64,000 bases of DNA from Glebionis coronaria. Lineage: Eukaryota; Streptophyta; Magnoliopsida; Asterales; Asteraceae. The first letter of the stretch is position 1. Every line of letters starts with the position of its first letter. The stretch lies in the NCBI GenBank assembly GCA_025667525.1, contig CM046877.1:297286364-297350363 (forward strand), written 5' to 3'. Under the pieces are notes generated by a model. It was not told where the DNA came from, ran no database searches, and worked only from the letters and a program-made list of their open reading frames with translations. The position numbers and the translations under genes were made by a program. Below, one piece after another: positions 11,504-23,640 of the stretch.

Positions 11504-12330
11504 TTAGTTATTGTTAGTATTGTAATCCTTACAATTCTGACCTTGATTCGGGTTGGACTGAGCAGATTCCCACTTTCTCTTATTGTTTTCAACAACACTA
11601 TCTTTCCTATCTTGCACTTTCACGTCCATTAAATCATGCGCCATTTGAACAGCTTCATCGAAAGATTTAGGTCTTAAAGAAATAACCTCACCCTTGATAT
11701 TACTAGACAATCCTCTAATGTACTGCTTCGTTGTTTTACGGTCATTCACAAAAGTATTAGGACATAGCAAATATAGCTCATAAAATTTCCCAGTAAGCAG
11801 TAATAACATCGTCCCTTATCACTAATTGCCTTAATTCGGGTTCCAACTGTCCAATTTCCTTCTCGGGACAAATCCTAGCAGTCAATAGTCCTTTCATCAC
11901 GGTCCATGTCTTACTATTAGTCACAATCAATCCTAAAGTAGTCACTCCGGTATTCCACCATCTTAGTGTATCATCCTGAAATATAGTAACAACAAATTTC
12001 ACCTTCTTAATTTCTGAACACCCAATAATCTCAAAATACTCTCTATCTTATCAATCCAACTATGCAATTCTAATGCACTACTAAAACCACCAAACAGCGC
12101 AGAACCACACTTCTAAAAACTAACATAAGTACATTCTCTTGAACTTGCAGAACAGCAGCAACACTATCATCTGGATCAGCAGCATCCTCATCGTTGTTAG
12201 CAGCATCACCATTATTTCCAGCAGCATCATCATTATTCTCAACAGCATCATCATTATTCTCAACAGCATCATCATTATTCTCAGCAGCATCATCATTATC
12301 TCCAACACCATTAATCCCAGCATCTATTAA
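11504..12330 (-). pseudogene. gag: Decayed gag of the chromovirus
   Basis: Two overlapping frames, 11778-12002 and 11504-11809 on the minus strand, encode pieces of a retrotransposon gag domain. The first has FQDDTLRWWN, then TWTVMKGLL and ICPEKEIGQLEPELRQL; the second has ELYLLCPNTF, IRGLSSNIKGEV and DEAVQMAHDLM. This order (WW motif, ..L...Y.P..E...LE..L, ..F..L.LLCP, ..Y..GL....) is the classical plant gypsy gag fold. A frameshift separates the pieces near 11790. The part upstream to 12330 includes an acidic repeat. The tail is rich in Asn/Lys/Gln before the zinc knuckle. Gag would form the virus-like particle; here it is broken. Confidence 0.75.
12174..12310 (-). repeat. 21-bp repeat encoding acidic heptapeptides
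   Basis: On the minus strand the repeat encodes units of the form ENNDDAV or ENNDDAA, followed by GNNGDAA and NNDEDAA, in a frame consistent with the N-terminal side of gag. The all-hydrophobic frame of the same stretch (Ile/Leu/Met-rich) is a shadow. Confidence 0.7.
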
Positions 12331-13672
12331 TTCCTTGCAGCACCACCGGCTCCAAATGCTCTAGCATTAACTTGTTCAATCATAGTGTTTACAGTAGCAG
12401 TCGTTAGTTTTGGCAACATATTTCAAGAAACTTAGTCACGTAGCGATCTACTAATGACAGAAATATGATTCCCTTGCTCCTTCTTCCATCATCACGGAAG
12501 AAAGAAACATGATAAGTATACATATCAAGAATAAAGAAGGAATTTTTTATCAGGATGTCTCATGAATACTACATGCACGAACAACACAAGCTACAATGGT
12601 TCATCAACCAAAACTCAAAAGAGTTAATAAAGGCACATCATAGATCATGAGGGTAATTTAGATTGCGTTAAGGATTCAACAAAATAGTGGCACTATCTGT
12701 CACTACAATCGTCTACCGAACAAACTTAAAAGATAATAAGTTCCATCACAATGCTACGAATCAAGGGTTTAAATAAGTCCAATCAGAAAAGAAAGTAAGA
12801 TACAAAGAAATCCATCACGCGATTAGTTCCTTAGATAGCAGCTCCTCATCCTCCTTAACATTGTTGTCAACTTCTTCACATTCGTCTATTTCCCTTTTCA
12901 CACCTCAAGGTCAAATCCATAACCTGATGGCTGCTCATTCTCAAAATCCAATTACTCACTGCTACACGACAGATTAATCACAATGCAAGTCTCAATACGA
13001 CTTTCAACATTCCTAAACTTCCAAACTCTACTCAGAATCAATCTCACATGAGACTCCCACTTACTTATCCTTTCAAAGCTTACCTACTTCTCTTTAAACG
13101 TTTCAATTCAAACACACCAATTCATCACAATCGACCCAAGACTAGCAATCTCATCCATCTTCCAAGTCCTAACAAACTCAAATCTCCACATTCCAAATAC
13201 AACCTTTAAAACCACCTTTCTTTCACATCAACCCTCTAATCACACCAATTTCAACCACATATCTATCATACATCAACTAATCAAACTTCCTCATACCTGA
13301 TATAAGTCGCAAGAAATTAGTTGTAAAATATTTCAACATCTGGTCTACTGTCCCAGACCCTCGGCAGTATATAAGGTCATTATTTAAAATTATATACATA
13401 TGCATTACATAAAGAAAATTACGATAACAAGTACTCAACGTACTTTCAACAACATCAATACATCATCAATACATCATCATAGTATTTATTTAATAAATAC
13501 TGTAAAAATCATTTCAATTTTAAGGGATACATCAACTATAAAACAATACAAAACAAATAATCTTACCGGAGCCTTGCGGAGAAGTTGCGTTGCTTTTGTA
13601 AAATATTTTTGACACCAAAGTTATAGTTTAGGACATTTTTCAAAAATCGACCTAATTCGCTATAACTAAAAA
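12331..13672 (-). other. Leader and lost N-terminal gag region of the chromovirus
   Basis: About 1.3 kb between the primer site and recognisable gag. No frame longer than chance; the sequence is low in G on the plus strand and looks like decayed 5' untranslated and early gag sequence. Confidence 0.5.
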
Positions 13673-13684
13673 GCTCTGATACCA
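13673..13684 (-). promoter_or_regulatory. Primer-binding site, tRNA-iMet type
   Basis: The minus strand reads TGGTATCAGAGC, the standard plant initiator-methionine primer site, four bases after the LTR end ...GGGTGTTATA. Confidence 0.85.
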
Positions 13685-13687
13685 ATC

Positions 13688-16352
13688 TATAACACCCCCA
13701 AATTACATTGCGCAGCGGAAATACACAATTGGGTGCTAAATACAAACATTGTTACTCAAGACATTTTGAACACACTCAAAATGATAAATTTGAAATATAA
13801 AAGAATATAATTTAACCACTGTCTAAAACTTTCAATCCCAAGTAAAACAATTTTAGAAATATCAGAGTAATATTTAGGTCCCCCAAAGACTTTATCAAAT
13901 CAACAAACCATTTACCAAAATATATGACCGTACATTATTATTTTTATAACAAAAGGGAAAGAAATCCGTTTTAGACCAATCACCACAAAAGCAGTCCCGC
14001 AATCCTTCTCCAGCAAGCTCCGCAATTCATCCTCTTCAATACCTGAAATATATGCTTAAAATCATCAACACAAGGGTTGAGCGAGTCTATAGGTTTTCCA
14101 AATCAATAATTGAACACAAGAGAAAAATCAATCAAGATCATTTAATAGAGTTGCTGATCATTACAATCTATTATTCAGGCAATCTGGTATATAGCGATAG
14201 CTATTGAATTGTATTAAGCTCATGACACCGACCCTTAACTTAGTCACCTACGCCTAAAGCCGGCATGACTAGATGAATTTCAGTGCCCCTACTAGGGTAT
14301 CCATTGCAAGAATACCAATTCTCATTCTCGTAAAATTATCCTTCCCAGCAGGTTACTCAGCGTAAAGCCCTGGTCTCAGATAGGGTCGTTAGCCCAATAG
14401 TACTATTATTATAATAAGCGGCTATTCCCAACTCACAACATCAAGTCAGAAGATAGTTAACGGCTCATGAATTTAGGGTCTTTTGCAATGTAGGTATTTA
14501 TACAATTCAAAACAACAAAGGCAACGAAGGAGACATTCGGGTCCAAACAATCAATCATGACTTGTGTTCATTTTTCTTTCAAATAGCATGTATCCCCCTC
14601 GCGGGTTTTAAAATCATTCTAAACAATTACAAAAGCGAGGCTATAGACTCACCTGGAGTAATAGCAGTAGTAAGACGATCTTCGACGATAGTTGATGCCC
14701 GATAAACACAAAAACCGCAACCTATCAAATAAGGCGCGTTCATCAATAATAAACTCGAGAAAAATCCATACTTAGTAACATCAAACTCAAAATCATAAAA
14801 TCACACTCAACCGAAAATAAAAACAATACAAGTGACCTTTTACTCCTTTCTATATGTTTACTATTAGTTAATTCTTTCGATAAAAATCTGCCGGTACACA
14901 CCAAATGTACGGCTTGTTTACCCCACTTAAACACATCAAATGCTTATGGTGCTAACCATAGAACTCACTTACTATATATAGAAAGACCTGTTAAAAGCCC
15001 ATCAAAAGATTTTACTTTTAAAGTTCCCTGCCCGACACATCTTTGAACTACAAAAACCGGACAGTTTTACGTCAACAACTCTTATAGTCTTTTAAATCAT
15101 TTATTTTTCTCCGGCTACAAAACCGACACTCAACTTTGAAAATAACTCAACATCAGCATACTTATCCTTAAAAATCAGTCCATGACTCATTTAAAAATCC
15201 ATTTTATAGTCCCCGAGATTCGATCCAAATATCGACAACAATTATATTGTGACGATATTCGTCTCCTGGTACACGAATAATCAAACTAACGTAACTTTTC
15301 GCTCGTTTGGAGCTAGAAGCTCTATCTTATATCAAAACGAAGGTAAAAACATCCTCTACAATAGTATCTAACTAGTTCATCTCAAACTCAAACTCATATT
15401 TTCAGAACATTAAATTTAATAATCTGCTTAAAAATATACTTTTAAAAATCCATTAAAATAAAATTTTCACCACATTTTAATCATTCTTATATGCCTAATA
15501 TCACCCTAATATCATTACTAACAACCTAACTAACCCATAACACATTTTAAATGATCATACAAAAATTACCCACTCAAAAATCCATACATGCAATAATTAA
15601 AATATGAATATACTATCACTAACAACAATATACCATCATAAAAATGAATCAAACCTTCATGGATCATATGAAAAAAATAAATGTTCTTGCATGTGTGTAA
15701 AAATTACACCATTAGATGCACAATCAAATTTTAGAGATGGGACTTGTGTTGTTTTTGGATTGATCTTGCTAAATTTTGCAAGAAAAATGATCAAAGGAGG
15801 AAGGGGGTGTACGGTTTGGGCTAGAACAAGAGAGAGAGAAAGAAAAAAAAAATTCACACATGCATTCTATGTGTTTTTCCTGAGTGGAAAAACTATTTAT
15901 AGTGGGGTGGAGGGGCTTGTTTTGCCAATTTGTGATAGTTTTGGTCCAAATTGCAATTTAAATAGTTGTAAGGGTGGAAAATGTAAATAGTCAATTTTGA
16001 AAATATTTACGAGGCTCGGGTTTCGTAAAAATATTTTTCAAAAGTTAAAACGCACTCAAAATATGATGATAATATGATCCCGATTCGACTTAATACGAAC
16101 TTAAAATAAAAACGTCAAAAATATTAACATCGAGACAACAAATGATAAAAGATAAAATCTCGGGCATCCGTCGATATCGTGGTCACTAATAATCCTCGCT
16201 ATTAGTAAAAAGATAAAAATAAAACCTCCAACGTCGGTTTTAAATAAAACCATCAACCGTCATTTCATCCAACTCATCAAAAATTTCAAAATCATTCGTA
16301 AAAATAATATTATATAATATTAAAAAAATGACCTCGGATTTGGGTTGTCACA
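13688..16352 (-). mobile_element. 5' LTR of the chromovirus (about 2.66 kb)
   Basis: It runs on the minus strand from TGTGACAACCC at 16352 to GGGGGTGTTATA near 13688, next to the primer site; the terminal CA seems mutated to TA. The start-proximal 855 bp matches the truncated 3' LTR. Long LTRs are typical of Tekay/Del elements. Confidence 0.75.
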
Positions 16353-18312
16353 GTACTAAAACAAGGTTGTTTGGATTTTGGTATAAAAAGGTCTTGTGGG
16401 CTTGTGCCCTTGGTTCTTTGGGTTTAGATACTCTAAACAAGGTATTTATCACTGGTTTTTGTCATTGGTTAAGTGTTTTAAGGATTGGAAAAGGTTTTAC
16501 AACTTTTGGAAAAAAATTATAAAAGAGCTTTGAAAATGGTCAAACACATCAGCAAGGATTAAATCCTTGTTGTTTGGATTTAGAGTCTGATTTTTGGTTT
16601 GGGAAGAGTTTAAGTGTTAAGCTATCTACGCAATATCTGTTCGTGGCATTTGGTGGCTTATTGTAGTTGCTAGAGCTTATTGAAGTTGGCTGAAGTGGTC
16701 ATTTACATAAGCAAAGTGACCACCTCATTTTTGCTTTGCATGTGTTGTTCTAGTTTATTCCCTGCTTATTTGTTGCTTGAATCTTGTTATTGTGCTTCTT
16801 GTGAGTATATTTGGCTATTTGGATTGTCTGCTTAAGTGCTTATAAGCCAACTGGCTTATTGACCTAATCTGTCCAAAATTTGTCTTCATTTGGCTAACTG
16901 GCCACTTGATTCACAAGGACTCAGCCTTGAGTTCTTCACAAAAGTTGCTTAAAACAAACTTATAAACAAACCCTGGCAATTTGGTAAACATTGGAACACT
17001 TTGAATTTTGGTAAAATAAGCATAATTTGGCTTATTTTTCAGAACATCTTATTGGTACATGCAACAACTTACTTTTTGTGATAGGTGTCATTTTTTTAGC
17101 TTATTATCATATTTGAGAAGTTACAGCTCTTGTGGTTAAGCTTTTGCTAGAAAACTAGCTTATTTGGCTTTTTCAGCCAACTTATTTGCCTCTACAGCTT
17201 ATTCTACTTGACCTTTGTGATTTTTCTTTTTGATTATTCTTAGTTAAGCTATTTGTGAGCTTTTGCAAAAAGAATCAGCTTTTGAAACCCTCTAGAACTC
17301 AAACCCGACTATTTTGTCTTTTAGTGAAATTCTACTTTGCTGATTTCTGGCTTATAGGTTAAGCTTTTTTCAAAATTTCTTTTTACAGATCTCTTTAGTA
17401 TCCCAAAACAAGGTTGTGTGTTAAATTAGAGCTTACGGCATTAGCTTATGGCTTATTGGGCTTATTGGCCCAATAAGAATAAGTTGTTGGTCATTTAAGC
17501 TGTGATAAGCTCATATTCAGCTTTTGGGCCTTTAGAGTTTTGTGCTTAAAATTGGATTTTGAGTCAGACTGGTGAATTTGGGCTTATCTGGTTGAGTTTG
17601 GTTTTTATTGGGCTAAAAAGCCCATTAACCTTACTGTTTTGGTTTTTAGCCCATTTGGGGGCTCAATAGGGGTATTTTAGTAATTTCACTTTCATTTTCT
17701 GATTATTTAGGTTGAAATAAACTAGTTTGCAAGTTTTTAGAAATTTTTATAATTTTCGAATTTTTAATATTATTTTAATATTTAATTTTAGTTTTAATCA
17801 TTTTAAATAGTTTTAATTGGTTTTAAATTTTATAAAATTAGTTTTTAGTTTAATTAAGTCAATTTAGAGTTTTACAAAATTTGAAAAATCTTTATTTGGG
17901 CTTTTTATTAATTATTTTGATTTTTAGGGCTTTAATTAGCATTTAAAAATTAATATTTATTTAAGTAAAAGGTTTGAAAAAGTTTTGATCACTTATAAAC
18001 TCTTATTACATTTTTAGTTATTTTTTGTAATTTTTTGGGAATTTTTAGAATTAATTTTTATTTTGTCATATTTTACGGTTTTACGTTTTATCGCCGTAGT
18101 GTAATTTTAACGTATCCGTCATTCTCATTTCTCATCTTTTCTTTCTCTCATATTAATCTAAAATCTTTATGAATTATTCACACACAATAAACCTCCTTGA
18201 GAACGAACTTATTTGGGTCATTAGTGCACGATTTTCCTAAACTATCGTACTTAATACTTACAGCATTTACGCTCTTTGTTTTCCTAAACAAGAGTGTATT
18301 TTACTTCAATCA
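16353..18312 (+). mobile_element. 5' LTR of element A, left part missing
   Basis: It begins at GTACTAAAACAAGG, which matches the middle of the A LTRs near 32441 and 41982, and ends ...TTCAATCA three bases before the primer site. About 1.8 kb of its start is absent because the chromovirus inserted here and its other end was truncated. The LTR is rich in a recurring GGCTTATT word. Confidence 0.75.
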
Positions 18313-18315
18313 TTT

Positions 18316-18330
18316 TGGCGCCGCTGCCGA
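18316..18330 (+). promoter_or_regulatory. Primer-binding site of element A, tRNA-Asp type
   Basis: TGGCGCCGCTGCCGAGG follows the LTR end after TTT. It fits the 3' end of plant tRNA-Asp with about two mismatches, the primer used by Athila elements. Confidence 0.75.
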
Positions 18331-19181
18331 GGAAGTGTGTCGTGATTAATTTGAACAATTTTGTTTTTAATATCTACCAATAAATAGTATTTGTGTTAAA
18401 TATAAATCTATTAACACGTATTATCGGTTTTTTCGTTTTTCTTTGTGAATTATTATTACTATATTGTATAAGTATAACAATCAATTCAAAATCTCTCCAA
18501 AAGTGTGAAAGCACAACCTTAATTGGGATTTGATCTCCTAATGATTGTATTCGAATCTCAAACAAAAAGAAAAAGGCAAAAATAGATAAATACTTTCGTG
18601 AAGCTCGAGTTTGAAAAATACGAACTTTAAGGTGAATAGATAGGCGACGTGCAATAAAAGGCCGTTAAAGGGAAGCTGGGTACTTATGTGCTTCACACCA
18701 CCTCATTCTCCCCGTTCACTTGTGAGTATTTGATATTGAAGGCTAATCGAGGGTTTTGCCGCCCAAAGTATTATTACGTATCATATATATTTGCTTGGTT
18801 TCTTTGTGATTAAACCCTCTTGAACAATTTGGTTTTCACCAAAGTTCTAAAGTCAATCGAAGGCGTTGACTCTACGTGATCGTTTTCTTTGAGGCTTCTT
18901 TAATCAAGAGTTTGATTCGAGGATAGATTTGGTAGATTGTTGTCTATAAATACACACACAATCCAAAAAAATTAAAAACAATCAAAAACACAAAAAAATT
19001 GAAAATCAACAAAACTCCCAAAAGAATCTTCTTTGCTCACCTCCACGTTCTACGTCACGTTTATGCAAACTCGTAATCAAGAAAACAAGCTCGCAAACGT
19101 CGTCAAAAGGAAGGAAATCAAGAATCTTCGATTGAAGAAGAACCTCCAATTGTCGAACCCGTTGTAGAACCAATAGTCACC
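18331..19181 (+). other. 5' untranslated leader of element A
   Basis: 850 bases between the primer site and the gag start with no protein-like frame. The last about 130 bases before the ATG encode Lys/Glu-rich words on several frames but no recognised domain. Confidence 0.6.
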
Positions 19182-20907
19182 ATGGCTAATCGTACTATGA
19201 TGGAGTTTCTTCAAGCATCCACCGAGGGTTTTGGAGAAGCTATTGTGATTCCCGCCATCCTTGCGGAGAATTTTGAGATCAAGACGGGTTTAATGTCGAT
19301 TCTACAAGCAAACAAGTTTCGCGGACATGAAAAAGACAACCCGCATTATCACATACGGAATTTCAATCGTCTCACTACAACAAGCAAGTTTAAGGATGTT
19401 CCACATGATGCCATTAAGATGATGTTGTTTCCATACTCGTTAGATGGACCCGCAAATATTTGGCTCGAGAAAGAACCGCCAAATTCGATTTTGACATAGA
19501 ATGATCTCGTCTCTAAGTTTGTGAACCAATTTTTCCCGCCATCTAAGACGACACATTTGAAAAATGAGATTTCAAGGTTTACACAACGTTCTAATGAAAG
19601 TTTTTCAATGGCATGGGAACGATTTAAGGAAATGTTACATGAATGTGCTCACCATGATTTTTCCGAATTGCATCAAATTGATACTTTTTATAATGGGCTT
19701 AATTATCATGAACGAGATTATTTGAATGCCGCCGCGGGTGGTAATTTTTTGTGCAAAACGACTGATGAAGCTTTAAAGATTATCGAGAATAGATCTAAGG
19801 TTTATAACCCTCGTAACACACCGAGTGTTGCCACTATGGGTTCATCGTCATCGTCTCGTAACATGAATGCCTTACATGATGAAGAAAATGAGGAAAATTG
19901 GTTTTTCGATAGATTTTTTACTCTTATGACACATTGGAAAGCACAAGATGCTTTGAATTCCGCATCGGTTAAAGCGGTTGAAAAGAGTTGTATATCTTGT
20001 GATGGAGCTCATGATTTTTCCTAGTGCATTACCGCCAGTGGTAACACTCTGAGTGCTTACGTAGAAACGGGAACTTACAACCAAAACAACCAAGGTTCCC
20101 GCCCAAATCAAGCTCCCAAAAAATCAAAATGGTAACAACTATCAAAACAACAATCAAAGTGATGGTTATCAAGGCAATCAATGTAACTACAACAAGGGTA
20201 ATTACCAAAGTGGGAACAATGGGCAAGTGCAAAATCAAAACCAAACCCGTGATTTTCAAAATACTACACAAGGTTTTCAAAATGCTCACACTAAAAATAT
20301 TCAAGGAGAACTTTTGGATTATGCAAAAGCAAATGATGCTAAGTTTGATAACATGCAACGTGAGATGATTAGATTAAGATCCGAGTTGAAAAACGAGCTT
20401 AAAAACGAACTTGCTAATGAACTGAAAACTCATGCTATTAAAATGGAAGGAAATGTTCAACGTCTTCAACAAAATCAACAAAAGATGGAACAAGGTCAAC
20501 ATGAGATTAAGCAAGAGTTGTTAAAAACGGATATAAGGCAATTAAAATTTGAAGATCGAATGGCTAAAATATTTGAAGCAATCATGTGTAAACCCTCTTC
20601 CTCGGGTGGTCTTCCTAGTGATACCATTGCAAACCCGAAGGGAGAAATGAAGGTTATTACTACTCGTAGTGGTAAAACTTTCAATGAACCAATCTCTCGT
20701 CCTAGTACTTCTACGGAGAAGGAAATCGAGAAAGAACCCGAGGTGATGGTCGAAAAGGAGCATATTACAAGCCCACGAAGTACCGCTCATACCACACCTA
20801 CGGTTGAACCGATACCATTATTGAACCCGAAATTCCAAGGCCGATGCCTATGCCCCAACCCACACCACCCTTACCTTACCCATCGAGACGAAACAAGGAG
20901 AAAATGA
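19182..20907 (+). pseudogene. gag: gag of Athila element A, broken
   Basis: The start ATGGCTAATCGT at 19182 opens a frame encoding an Athila gag capsid domain: HYHIRNFNRLTTTSKF, MMLFPYSLDGPANIWL, FFPPSKTTHLKNEIS, ESFSMAWERFKEML and YNGLNYHERDYLNAAAGG. A Trp codon has become TAG at 19497-19499 and a further TAG lies at 20022-20024, inside a zinc knuckle CISCDGAHDFS-C of the CX2CX3HX4C form. Just after it, in a run of A near 20120, the frame shifts; the next piece (20227-20907) is Gln/Asn-rich and then charged and likely coiled coil (about residues 45-115), then the linker TRSGKTFNEP that normally precedes the protease. Another single-base shift near 20840 leads into the protease frame. Gag forms the particle and binds RNA; this copy cannot do so. 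Confidence 0.85.
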
Positions 20908-21599
20908 AAGAACGTAGTAAACAACAAATTGAGCTTTTTATAAAAATGTTTCAACAAGTGCATTTTAATGTGAGTTTAGCCGACGCGTTGTTATACATGC
21001 CTCGTTTCGCTTCCACTTTTAAAGGTATGATGAATGATAAGGAAAATCTTTCAAAGCTATCTAATTGTTCTTCGGTTTATCTTAATCGTATACCAGAAAA
21101 AGTTGGTGACCCCGGGAAGTTTCTCATTCCTTGTGATATACAAGAAATGAAAGAATGTCTCGCCTTGGCCGATCTTGGCGCGAGCATTAATTTGATGCCT
21201 TTTTCCATGTGGAAATCGCTATCGCTTCCAGCTCTTACTCCATCGAACATGTCTATCGAGATGGCCGATCATTCTACGATTCTCGCATGTGGAGTAGCCG
21301 AAGATGTTTTCGTGAAAGTGGGGAAGTTCTACTATCCCGTTGATTTTATCGTAGTGGACATCCCCGCGGATCCTCAAGTTCCTCTAATTTTAGGTCGTCC
21401 ATTTATAGACACCTCGAGATCGCTTATCGATGTTCGTGCTAGAACAATTACTTTGAGATTCAACGAAGAGGAACTTGTTATAAACGCTACTCAAAACTCT
21501 ACACCTTCTCATGTTTATGCAATCGCTACCATCAACCATATTGACTTAGTCGATGTAGTTTGCGATGAGTTTCACAAGAAGTGTAGGTTTTTCCGATAG
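20844..21599 (+). pseudogene. Retroviral-type aspartic protease region of element A
   Basis: In the frame of 20844-21599, after PYPSRRNKEK and a conserved helix block (FNVSLADALLYMPRF), comes GKFLIPCDI and the catalytic loop LADLGASINLMP, the Athila form of the D-S/T-G motif. The second half has DFIVVDIPADPQVPLILGRPF and SLIDVRA, the hydrophobic flap/ILGRP part. The catalytic Asp and the ILGRPF motif are present. A stop at 21597-21599 and disturbed sequence to about 21780 separate it from the RT frame. It would cleave the polyprotein. Confidence 0.85.
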
Positions 21600-21780
21600 T
21601 TCGTCAAGTGGCAATCCCACTATTATGGATCCGATTCTTCCTAATTCTACACCAAATCTCACTCCCTTCCAAGGAGACGATTTTATTTTGAATGAAATGA
21701 CAATGAAGATGAGGTGATTATTGGTAATGATACTCTCATTCCACCATTTCTTCCGTCTATGGAAGTTATGAGTGTTTAAC

Positions 21781-22718
21781 AAAAATCATCAATCGAGGAA
21801 CCGCCAATCCTTGAATTGAAAGATCTTCCATCTCACCTTGAATACGCATTCTTGGAAGATGATGACAAGTTGCCAGTTATTATTGTGAAAGGTCTTTCCA
21901 ATGATGAAAAAGCCGCACTTATAAAAATTCTTAAAACTCATAAACGGGCAATTGCATGGAAAATTTCCGACATTAAGGGTATTGACCCACAATTTTGTAC
22001 TCACAAGATTTTAATGGAGAAGGACTACAAACCCGTAATTCAAATTCAAAGAAGGGTAAATCCCAAAATTCACGATGTCATTAAAAAAGTGGTCTTAAAA
22101 CTTCTTGACGCGGGAAGGATTTATCCTATCTCCGATAGCCCATGGGTGAGCCCAATCCATTGTGTCCCTAAGAAGGGAGGAATGACCGTTGTGCCCAATG
22201 AAAACAACGAGTTAATTCCCACTCATGTTGTGACTGGTTGGAGGGTGTGTGTTGACTACCGGAAGTTAAATGACGCCACTCGTAAAGAACACTTTCCCTT
22301 TCCCTTCATGGATAAAATGTTGGAGCGACTTGCGGGAAATGACTTCTATTGCTTTTTAGATGGTTTGTCCGGTTACTTTCAAATCCTTATCGACCCTCGT
22401 GATCAAGAGAAAACTACGTTTACGTGTCCATATGGAACGTTTGCTTATCGTAGAATGCCTTTCGGACTTTGTAATGCACCGGGAACGCTTCAACGGTGTA
22501 TGATGGCTATTTTTCATGATATGATCGAGAAGTCGATGGAAGTATTCATGGATGACTTTTCGGTGTTTGGTAATTCGTTCACATCGTGTTTATCCAATCT
22601 CGAGAAAATGTTAAAACGTTGTGAAGAAACCAACCTTGTGCTCAATTGGGAAAAATGTCATTTTATGTGTAAACAAGGAATCGTCTTAGGGCACAAGGTC
22701 TCGAAAGCAGGGGATTGA
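21781..22718 (+). pseudogene. Reverse transcriptase of element A
   Basis: An open frame of about 310 codons with the Athila RT order: HKILMEKDYKP (from about 22002), IYPISDSPWVSPIHCVPKKGG, GWRVCVDYRKLNDAT, FPFPFMDKMLERLAG, FYCFLDGLSGYFQI, FTCPYGTFAYRRMPFGLCNAPG and the polymerase motif VFMDDFSVFG (22544-22570). Both Asp of the DD pair are intact. The frame breaks at 22716 in a GGGG run within SKAG..IEVD, a one-base insertion that throws the rest of pol out of frame. Confidence 0.9.
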
Positions 22719-23640
22719 GGTCGATAAAGCTAAGATAGACGTCATCGCCAAGTTACCTCATCCCAAAACCGTTAAGGGAGTTAGGAGTTTCCTAGGCCAC
22801 GCGGGCTTTTATCGTCGTTTCATCAAATACTTTTCGAATATCACTCGACCTATGACACACCTTCTCGAGAAGGATGCTCCTTTTAAGTTCAATGAGGATT
22901 GTGTTAAAGCTTTTGAAACTCTTAAAAGGAAACTTACCGAAGCTCCCATTCTTGTAGCTCCTAATTGGGAATTACCCTTTGAAATCATGTGCGATGCAAG
23001 TGATTATGCAATTGGGGCCGTCTTAGGGCAACGTTACGAAAAGCACTTTCGTCCTATCCATTATGCTAGTAAGACGATGACCGAGGCTCAACTTAAGTAC
23101 ACCACAACAGAAAAGGAATTCTCTACCGTGGTTTATGCTTTTGAGAAATTCCGACCTTATCTCGTCTTGATGAAAAGCATCGTACATACGGATCATTCGG
23201 CTATCAAGTACCTCTTAGCTAAGCAAGATGCTAAGCCGAGATTGCTTCGTTGGATTCTCCTCCTACAAGAATTTGATGTCACCATACTTGACAAAAAGGA
23301 AGCCGAGAATCTAGAGGCCGATCATCTCTCTCGTTTAGAAGATCCTCACAAAGATGTATCCGAGAACAAGGAAATCACCAAAACATTTCCTCTCGAGACT
23401 CTCGGTGTAGTGAATTCTAAGGACGAAACCCCATGGTTTGCCGAAATCGCAAATTACCATGCGGGCAACTTCATAATCAAGGGTATGACGACACAACAAA
23501 AGAGAAAATTCTTTCGTGACGTCAAGTTCTATTTTTGGGACGACCCTTATCTCTTTCGGGTTTGTGCGGATCAACTCGTTCGACGTTATGTGTTTGGTAC
23601 TGAAGCTTCTAACATCTTAGAGCTTGTCATGCGGAACCCA
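22719..23640 (+). pseudogene. RNase H and connection domain of element A
   Basis: After the frameshift the product continues with [14 protein letters not shown] (connection), [11 protein letters not shown], then RNase [15 protein letters not shown] (from about 22987), [32 protein letters not shown] (about 23184) and ADHLSRLED. The acidic residues of CDASD, TEKE, HTDH and ADHL are present. An extra residue has entered [10 protein letters not shown]. The tail [20 protein letters not shown] leads to the integrase zinc domain, where the frame shifts again near 23622. Confidence 0.85.

Larger units (their letters stand above)
7441..16352 (-). mobile_element. Degraded Ty3/gypsy chromovirus, Tekay/Del-like
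   Basis: Direct repeats at 7441-8292 and 15498-16352, a polypurine tract at 8293-8310, a tRNA-iMet primer site at 13673-13684, and gag, zinc-knuckle, RT and RNase H remnants in that order on the minus strand define one element. RT text near 10200-10310 reads like [14 protein letters not shown], the form common in Tekay/Del chromoviruses. The right end abuts GTACTAAAACAAGG, which continues element A's LTR, so this element inserted into A. The left end is truncated, so no target duplication can be checked. Confidence 0.8.

Noticed and set aside
12120..12330. Hydrophobic repetitive ORFs (Met/Leu/Ile-rich) as membrane proteins
   Set aside because: They are other frames of the 21-bp acidic repeat in gag.
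13673..13684. tRNA-like match at 13673 and 37225 as tRNA genes
   Set aside because: Only the 12-base primer-binding complement is present; there is no cloverleaf.
15604..15990. ORF shared by 7633-7830 and 15604-15990 as a conserved gene
   Set aside because: Both lie in the two LTRs of one element; the likeness is LTR identity, not selection on protein.
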